Positions 56,214 through 64,000 of a DNA stretch of 64,000 nucleotides are shown piece by piece. Positions within the stretch are counted from its first letter, which is position 1. Every line of letters starts with the position of its first letter. This DNA is from Gymnopilus junonius (taxonomy: Eukaryota > Basidiomycota > Agaricomycetes > Agaricales > Galerinaceae). Where the stretch lies: positions 1-64,000 of the forward strand of contig JADNYJ010000119.1 of the NCBI GenBank assembly GCA_015501075.1, in the 5' to 3' direction. The notes below the pieces were generated by a model, which searched no databases, was not told the DNA's origin, and saw only the letters and a program-made list of their open reading frames with translations. The position numbers and the translations under genes were made by a program.

Positions 56214-58042
56214 TTTCGAAGGGGAGAAGCTGGATAAGACTTTGAGGCCTGTCGGTCCAAATCTGTATCAGGAGGTTTATATATTATTGGTTATGTTTGA
56301 TGAAGCCTTGCCAAGCAGTTGTAAACGGCTTCTGGAGTCCGCAGTGTTTGGGATTCCTATCAATGCCAATGCTTTTCGGACACTCCGCAGTCTTGTTGAA
56401 CACCAGTACGCTGGATGGCTGTACGAAACTGTGAAATTTTTATATCGTTGGATCAGCGTGCGCCTACTGCGCACAATTTCTTTCTCATGAACATAGCCGA
56501 CTCCTGCGCTGTTGTAGAGGAAACCTTGTCGCTGATAAAATCCTGCATCGAGAAGACTGTATTATTAAATCCTGGAAATGTGAGTCAATCACAGCCTCTA
56601 TAGTGATTGCTTCTCTTACTCGGCCTATCCTCGAGGTTCCATGCCGACGAGCTGCAAACATGGAACCGAAATTACTTCCTGTCTAGACTCTGCGCGTCCC
56701 GCTGACAAGAACTGGCAGGCGTATACAACATAACCGGCTAAAGTTCCTGGCATGAGGCCAGTATATTCTAATGGGGCACTTTGTAAGACTTCGCATTAGA
56801 TGGAAATTCGAAGGGAAGACTGTAGCGGCGACCTCTAAGCGACCTCTAGTAGATGCCTAACAGGCGTTTTGCTATTGGCCAAAGACGTAGATGATGACGA
56901 TTATATTTTCACGTTTCAGCGTCGTACTTTGTCCATTAGCTTTTTTTAGGTTGTGCAAGTGAAAAAAGTGAAAAAAGGCACAAAAAAAGCGCTATTTTTG
57001 ATGTTTCGGAGTTCTAGCCTAGGGTCCCAAAACGCTGCCGCCGAAAGGCATGCCGCTTGCCTTCCCTGCCTGAGGATCCTGTCTCCTCTACCTGTTCCGA
57101 CAAGGTGGACATTATATCTCTCACTTACATATTCAATCAAGTAATTACCTGTTTTCCATTTTTACTTTTCCACCTGCAGTAAATACCGAAAAGTGAAAAA
57201 AGCAGCAAAAGCGCACAAGTAGATGGACGACTTACTGATCAGTGCTTTCGGTGCTTTGATCCGTAAAGGTGGTGAACATTGAAAAACGAACGTGATAATC
57301 ATAGGAACGATAAATGCGTCAGTTATAGGCCGAGCGAGAATCTGGTCAGGGTGGGGTGAGAAGGAAAAGAGCTCAGACAAGCAACGGTTCGCCAAGTTAA
57401 GTAAGACGCAGTTTTTTTTCGTACTTGTGATCAGGTCTTTACAGGTACGTTGTATCGTCTATATTTGAGCTGTGAAATTAGGCGAACGATTGCTGTTTTT
57501 CTATGTCAGAGAAACTGCGCAGCGACAGAGGAATTTGAATCGTCTTTGGCCAAAAGAGTGGCATCCCCTCCTGACGGTGCTGGCCATCTCAATGTCACCA
57601 TCTCCTTTGGACTTCAATGTATTCCTTTCGGTACAATTTCTTCGTGAGTGAGATGCGCTGTACTATAGAACATTGTATATTCATCACAGCGAGAAATGCC
57701 TGGAGTATCACGAGGAGGAGGATGACAACCCAGAGGATCATAGTACTGAAGAAAGCTGGTAGGATAATTCCGCTCGCGATATGGGCATTCTATTTTTAGC
57801 TGCAGCGATGGATCTCACACCGGGTCGAATTCGACATATTACTTATTCCCAGCCGCTTGGTTCTTATCCTCCCAATTTGAACTTCCCACTTCAACTGCAT
57901 TGAAAAATAATCATTGCTAAACACCTTTTTCAAGCAAGGCCGATAATTTTACTCAACTGTAAGCATAGTAATCCATAGTAAATCCCCGTTTCTACTCATT
58001 CAGCACTGTTCGCTGCTATTCCAGCCTCCAGGCAATGCCAGA
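56214..58042. other. Intergenic, no gene recognised
   Basis: 1.8 kb without recognisable coding text. Two similar A-rich stretches (gtgaaaaaaggcac near 56975 and gtgaaaaaagcagc near 57192) are the only local repeats noticed. Confidence 0.35.
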
Positions 58043-59407
58043 ATGTCTCCAAATACTCTAGCAAATGAGCTCCTCGCTCTCATCCTTGACCACATCGACG
58101 CGGACTCCTCAGAAGGTCGACGTCTTTGTCCGCCTGTTCTCTTGCAAACCATGCTCTTCGTGCCACGTCGCAGGAGCGAATCTTTCGACACATGAAAATC
58201 ATCTATGAATCTGTCAGCGGCATCGACAGGATCGAACTCATCATAATCGATGACGTAACTCGGACTGGTTCCAAGTTTCGTTCCCTTATCACGACCTCGC
58301 CCATGATCGCATCTTATGTCCGGGAACTCACGCTCTACTTCAGATTGCCCAGAAACTTGGTTGTGCCTCCACGATTGTCCTCTAGAAACAATGGATTTTC
58401 TCTCTATGGAATCCTGCCACAATTGAAGAATTTACAGAAAGTGGCTTGCCCACCTTCCTTGTATGATCATCCATGGAGCTGGTTCGAAGAACGCATCCAA
58501 AGCTTCCTCCTTGATATGGTACCCAACGTTGAAGAGCTCGACCTCTCAATATTCAAAGATTTTCCCATTGGCGCTTTTTCTGCTTGCCGTAAACTACGCT
58601 CTCTTCGTGCGCATAGCCTCAAGTGGGACCCGGATATAACAAATCAACCTTCAATTAACAAAGTAGAACTCGACTCCCTGGATATTGGACAGAAGGCCAT
58701 ATTGACTTCCAGTACCACAACCTGTTTTTCTTCACCTTTCTCTCCATTTGATATCATGCATCTTAGCAGCCTGTGACTATCTAACCCTTTCTTTAAGGAA
58801 AACGAAATCAATGAGCTGTTATCCTTGTGTCCGAGTACCCTCGAGAATTTGTATCTTGAAACGAATAAATTAGGTGCGTCTCCATACTTGAAGCATCCGA
58901 CTTGAGATATTGTTGCTAAAATTACTATTTTCTGCAGGCTATAGCGACATCTCTCCACCATCAGAATTTCCCAAGCTCTCTAATCTTCTGCAGTTGCGTC
59001 ATTTGACAATGAAAGTAACCATTGAAGGACATAGATATGGTTCCAGTACAACAGATGGTAACAATGATATATCTAATTTGATGCTGACTCTAGATTCTTT
59101 GCCATTCAGAGAATATCATAGCCCATGGCCCAGATTACAGGTTGACATTACCTTTCGGGTTGTATATATGCAAAACCTCGCTCTCGCTTTCCCATTACTT
59201 CCTTGGGCGGAGTTCGTCGAAGTTATGGGCGACGGAAGAATGTCAGGTTATCTCAAGAGTGTCGATGTTCAAATTAAACACGATGGATATGACAATGGAA
59301 GAAGAATCGAAGCCATGGATGTACCAATGCTGTGCAGTGTCTGGGACAGTCATGAAGGACTGAAGGATTTAAGACAGAGAGGTATTATAATGTATGCTGG
59401 AACATGA
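58043..59407 (+). CDS. F-box / LRR-like protein with a frame break and a nonsense codon
   Basis: Starts MSPNTLANELLALILDHIDA, an F-box opening (LxNELLxLILDHI). At about 58124 a T-run one base short breaks the frame; the next part is LSACSLANHALRATSQERIF with R-H following, the usual second half of this F-box type. LRR-like segments follow. A TGA at 58774-58776 interrupts HLSSL*LSN, where the relic at 51.6 kb has a CGA, so this is probably C-to-T. The frame is then open to an intron (about 58872-58938) and on to the stop at 59407 (LKDLRQRGIIMYAGT). Possibly a pseudogene; the nonsense codon is not a run-length error. Confidence 0.6.
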
Positions 59408-61921
59408 CGCCTCTCAAGCACGATAGTAGACTAGGTGGTATGTTGCAATCAATAGTCGCAATCATTATCTAAGAGAGGTTTAAACTTCGAAGTTGCTTTT
59501 GAAAGATTGGTGACCATTTTTAGCTGTTTTTGTCATTTTTTGTTCTTACGTAACATATTTCTCATTCTCCTCAGCAGTGCCCCACGACGCTCTCCAACTC
59601 GACTCCTTCATAGCCATCTGTCAATGAAACTATAACATTCTTTATTATTCCTCTTACACTGCTGATTGCCTTCATCTAGACCCAGCTCAATTAGTTCAAA
59701 TGGCAACTTTCTCAAGCCCGGAGCCTCTCGAAGTCCTCGATGCTCTCCTCTAACTCTTGTCTCCAAGCCATCTCCCTTCAAGCTTGACTAGAAATACCCA
59801 AAATATGACTGCATCTTCATAGGCCATGTATCGCCTTCACCTGTGGTTTCTCCAACCGCAGTTTACCTATTTGCATTCACAAATGCAACTATGGGTTCTG
59901 TCGGACCTGAGACATGTGTGATGCACACACGGAGGAGTTGAAGCAGGAAGTGAAGGTATGTACTGGTAGCATTTCCCTTTCTCTAAACCTTTTCGTTGAC
60001 TTGAATCTAGGAAACTTTCTTCACGATGGCCTGAGTACTTGCTCTTCCTCTCATCGCCATTTTTGACTCCAATCCCTCCTTTTGCAAAGCTCAGATTTTA
60101 GGCTGAAATGGGCAGTTAAGAACGATTCAAGGCCCTTTTTAGTTGGAACAATGCTTTTGGTGCAAAACCTTTTGAGGACGTGATGGCCCGATGGTGTGCC
60201 TTTGTTAAGCTGATTGGGAGCTTTGGCTCCATCACTTTCCGGATATGGCCTGGGCTTGAAACTGTTGTGGTCGACATTGACAGCAGTGGCAATTTCAGGG
60301 AAACACCCTCCAACTACTACCCAATTGCCTTAGATCTGGCTCTGGATTGTTTTACCCTCGAAAATTTCATTCCAAGTCGACCCCTTATGTCGTCCGCAAT
60401 ATCTACCAGTTGCTTTCATCTCTACACTCTCCCCACTTTCTTGACCCACCTTCCTTCGGAGTCAGCCTGAAGGTTGACATTGTTCTCTTCCTGCTGCCCG
60501 TGAATATGATGCATTGGAGGAGCGATGTCGGAGCGCGACGCTCATTTAAATTCATTGGGCTATTGTTCATCTGGGTTCCAGGACAACAGGATGGGGGATC
60601 AACGCCAGTCGCTGCTATCTCAACATGGTTGCAAGTTCTTGGCACTGGGTTCATTGTCTCACTTTCCCGTCGAATTGTTCAACAAGTTCTCGCACAAACC
60701 ATACAAGTGACAATTTTGTATCTAGTATATGGGCCTTGGTGATAAGTATGTTGCAATAAATGTACATATAGACAATGTACAAATTATTGAGTGCCCGTAC
60801 AAATTATAGAATAGTATCGAGCCATTTTATGTTTTTGAATTCACTTTGTGAAAATTTCAACCTCTTCGGATCTCCAGAACCACACACATATTCTGACTGC
60901 ACATCGTTCACTTTCCATCTAACCTTTAACCCTTCTGCCTCATCCAGAACGTCGCAGTCATGCTTCGGATCTTCCCTGAGCGCAAATATGACAGAAGGGG
61001 ATATGAGATTTATCCTTGTTTGCCTTTGATGGTCGAAACCTGACGTGCTACTGCAAGGGTCCGTCCCTCGAGTTCAACAGGAGTTTAAGTGCTCTAAGTC
61101 GTCAGGTATTCGATTTTTTGTCACCTCTATTAGTCTGATAAAGAGGCGACCTTCAGCACACCTCTATCGCTATTGTACTGAGGCTCCCGAATATGATTTC
61201 CGAAAGTGATCACGATGGACGCCACGCGCAGGCCTAAAATTAGAAACCCTACAATCCACGTTGACACTGGCACGTCGCAAGGGTCCTTTTTTCGTTCAAA
61301 AAAAAAGAAGGGACTCGGCAATCCGATAATAGCCACTAGTGGTAAACTGAGAAGCATGGAATACAGTAGGCGATATCGATTCATTTATCAATTCCGATTC
61401 TCATGTCATTTCTCTCTAGACCATGTTTGTGAGGAGTCATGGACTCGCGGCATGGCCTGCCGTGATTCAACGAACTTAAAAAAAGAAAGAAAAATGCCTA
61501 ACGGGAGTCAACTCGAAGGCGGTGCATTGGGAAATAATCAGAAAAGGCATCTTGTAAAATGTAAACCAGTTATTCCAATGAAGCCAATTCGGGAACAAAC
61601 AAACGGCGCCGGATGCTGGTGAAAGTATTTGGGGTCCTGATCTACTGTATCTTCTACGCGTTCTAGGGCACATTCTTGTCTAGCTTTTCGGAAATCGGAG
61701 GAAAGGGCACGCTATAGAACGGGGGACCCGGGTGCAGTGGCCAGTTGACCATGCCTCTTATTTTCGCAAGAACCCGAAGGAGTGCCTGAATTGGTTCATT
61801 GTTGTACGAAGTAGGCGTCGACCCACTTCGCTCTTTTTCTTCCCCATCATCTGCCATTCAGCTTTCAGCGTTAGCGCTCATACCCTCGTCGCCCGCAATC
61901 ACATACCCTACGCCATTGACC
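59408..61921. other. Intergenic, possibly with an F-box relic
   Basis: No sound gene. Around 60170-60560 the + strand has LRR-like phrases (LALDCFTLENFIPS, KVDIVLFLLPV) loosely resembling the preceding F-box gene, but frames change and no landmark confirms it. Confidence 0.3.
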
Positions 61922-63940
61922 ATGTCCAGGGATCCTCCTTCTGAGAACGAGAGCTTCATCAACTACAATTACAACTATAACTACAACTACATCCCGAACA
62001 CTCAGAACAACTGTTCCCAACAGCAACCTGGGTACAATATTCCACAAGGTCAGCTCTTTCTCTCGCGTTCTGCACAGATTTCCTAATCGCGGTTTGGTCA
62101 GATACCTTCTCCACTGTCCACCTAGAGAGGATAAACACTCCTGCTCCAGTGTTTTCCTCTGCGGCGCCTTCGCAAGCAGGCTTCGCGCAAGCTATGGGAT
62201 CTGTATTCATGGTCCAGGCCCAGGCAGATTCGCCGCTGCCCTTCTGCCCTTCTAAGTCTATGGGCCACGCAATGGACGTAGATTCCTCTGGCTTTTCGCA
62301 GCCGTCATTGCCTCCCTCCCATTTTATGACCTTGTCTGCCCCTTCTGATGTTCACGATCTGCTTCCACGTCCAAGAATCGAGCTTCCTCACACTGGAAAT
62401 GGACACGCGCAAGGTGATTTATTTTACTTTTTTCCAGCCTAATGAAGACTCTGAGCTGTTTTGCTAGGTACCGTTCCTCCAACGGAATATACGGCCTCTT
62501 CCACCGGCACTTCGCAGCCCTTTCAACCGCCTTCCTACTCCGTGGCCTCGATTTCCGACGTTGACAGGGTTCCTCGACCACCAGCCTCCAATGCAAACCC
62601 GATTGTTCAAGATACAAGAGCCAGGCCGAATACTGGTGGATACCGACATCCACAAAGTAAATCCTTTCCATGCTTCTCGATATAATAAATATTCTGAGCA
62701 GTTTCGTTACATACATTTTCTCTAACAGAATATGCTGTCACTTTCACCAAGGACGCGTCTCAGCAGGGTGCCACTGAACACCCACCAAACCGTCAAGCAC
62801 CCAGACCAACTCGTCAGAGCAAGACGAGCCGTCTTCACCGACCCCGCCGCACGCAAGGAAATCCGTATCCCCAGCTGCCATCTCTTCCCCCTTCTGAAGG
62901 CACACGTCCAGTGTCGGTTCCGTTTATCCACATTCCACTTCCGAAATTTAATGCTCGCGGAAATTCAAATCAGATCCAACAAGCCGAGCCAACGAAAAGC
63001 CAGCTGACGACGATGACCCCAGGGCCCTCACACCAGGGCCACCATTACCCTTCAGTACAGTCATTCGGCAAAGGGAAAAAGGAAGATCTGAATCATACAC
63101 ACCACCGTTCTGATCTCCGTCAAGGAGAGATAGAACGCCAAATACAAAGATGCCACTGGTTGCGTGCAACTGGTTGGCAAACCAGCTTACAGCAAGGAGT
63201 TGTCGAGCAAAATCAATTTCTCGCTGGACATCACGGTGGAAGGTAAGTAAAATGGTGTTCCACCTCTCGGAAAGGAGACTGAAATTTAGGGTATTTGTGC
63301 CAGTCAACAGGAAGAGTTTGAACCTCTTCAATATCCTGTGCAGAAAAGTTCTGCGGCACGCAAGAGAAAACACGACGCCAGCGGCCCTATCTCCGACCAG
63401 CAAAATCAATTCCACCATGATCCGTCTATGGTGACATTTCCGCCTTCCATCATGGGACTATCGCCGTCGCCCTCATCCTCGCCTTCTACGACGGATCCTC
63501 TATCTGGATCGCCCATCTCTTCCAGCACCTCCGGTGAATTGGACGATGGTCCTCGGCACCAGCTGATCATTTTCCCGTTCGAGGAAGATTCGTGTACAGC
63601 TAAGTCAGCAAAGAAAGCGAAATTGTCGCCGCATGTTGTGGACCAAGTCCTGTTTACCAACCCATCAACACAGGAGAACCCAGACCAAGACGGTGATAGT
63701 GGTTATGAGAAGGGAGTGAAGAAAGATCTTGGGGATCAGAAAAAACAGTGCTCTGAGCAGGAAGGGAAAGATTCTGCGGATGCGGAGGAAAGTGATCCTG
63801 ATCCGCTTTGGTCAGCAATCCCAAAGCCTTGCATACCGCGTGAGTGGTTCTCGGGGAGACCCGTCACGTATGCCGAGTTTCTGGCTATATTTGGAAGAAA
63901 AAAAGTGGTAGAGTGTATACACTTTTGCTCCTCTCGGTAG
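61922..63940 (+). CDS. Ser/Pro-rich protein with conserved 'GEIE...GGR' motif, paralogue 2 (may run past the window)
   Basis: ATG at 61922, MSRDPPSENESFINYN followed by an Asn-Tyr repeat. Exons end in matching phase at 62048, about 62414, about 62658 and about 63242. The middle is Pro/Ser-rich, with a basic patch (TRQSKTSRLHRPRRTQG). The conserved block is LRQGEIERQIQRCHWLRATG then VVEQNQFLAGHHGGR, followed by an intron at the same position as in the 37.6-kb paralogue. The last exon carries a nuclear-localisation-like SSAARKRKHD, Ser-rich text and an acidic stretch to the stop at 63940; its frame is off by one base from the spliced exon. No known domain. A DNA- or chromatin-linked role is a guess. 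Confidence 0.55.
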
Positions 63941-64000
63941 ATACTTCTTTTCTTTCGCTTTGTTTTCATTATAACTCCTCTCGTCAAGTGTTCATTTTCC

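Noticed and set aside
56950..57200. A hairpin element formed by the two gtgaaaaaagc-type stretches
   Set aside because: Both are A-rich in the same orientation, with no target duplication or inverted ends.
1..64000. CRISPR arrays, rRNA genes and bacterial operon signals
   Set aside because: None seen; introns, TATA boxes and gene families are those of a fungal nucleus.

Overview
The window looks like nuclear DNA of a mushroom-forming basidiomycete (Agaricomycetes). The evidence is many short GT-AG introns (about 50-70 nt), several F-box/leucine-rich-repeat genes, CipC-like stress proteins in tandem, an unspecific peroxygenase gene, and a Ty3/gypsy chromodomain retrotransposon. Housekeeping genes sit beside fast-evolving, lineage-specific families. 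The species cannot be named from the sequence alone.

Layout. 0.26-1.9 kb: F-box gene (-). 2.1-4.6 kb: FACT subunit Pob3/SSRP1 (+), eight exons that join cleanly. 4.9-8.1 kb: three related secreted-peptide loci whose exon junctions encode Lys-Arg, two of them clearly decayed. 8.8-9.9 kb: F-box gene (-). 10.8-15.1 kb: cofilin and alpha-actinin, two actin-binding genes on the same strand. 16.5-20.7 kb: three CipC-like genes with identical exon lengths, and an 805-bp hAT-type non-autonomous element between the first two. 21-25.6 kb: copies of an unrecognised small-protein family around an F-box gene. 26-35.6 kb: repeat island with two MITEs flanked by TA and a 7.5-kb LTR retrotransposon carrying extra ORFs after pol. 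37.6-41 kb: a Ser/Pro-rich gene and a secreted protein. 42.2-44.2 kb: GDA1-type nucleoside diphosphatase. 44.6-51.4 kb: a duplicated two-gene module. 51.5-52.2 kb: F-box relic. 53-56.2 kb: DJ-1/PfpI protein and peroxygenase. 58-59.4 kb: F-box gene. 61.9-63.9 kb: paralogue of the 37.6-kb gene.

The most unusual part is 44.6-51.4 kb. Two PD-(D/E)XK-nuclease-like genes with long acidic tails each stand divergently beside a member of the small-protein family. Each of the four genes has a TATA box, and both small genes have an intron inside the start codon. At least nine copies or fragments of the small family lie in this one window. I do not recognise the system.

A caution applies throughout. Many conserved genes (cofilin, GDA1, DJ-1, peroxygenase, F-box, retrotransposon pol) carry single-base frame breaks, often where a run of identical bases seems one base short. 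This looks more like uncorrected sequence indels than true gene death, so pseudogene calls based on one frameshift are weak here, while those based on several stop codons are stronger.
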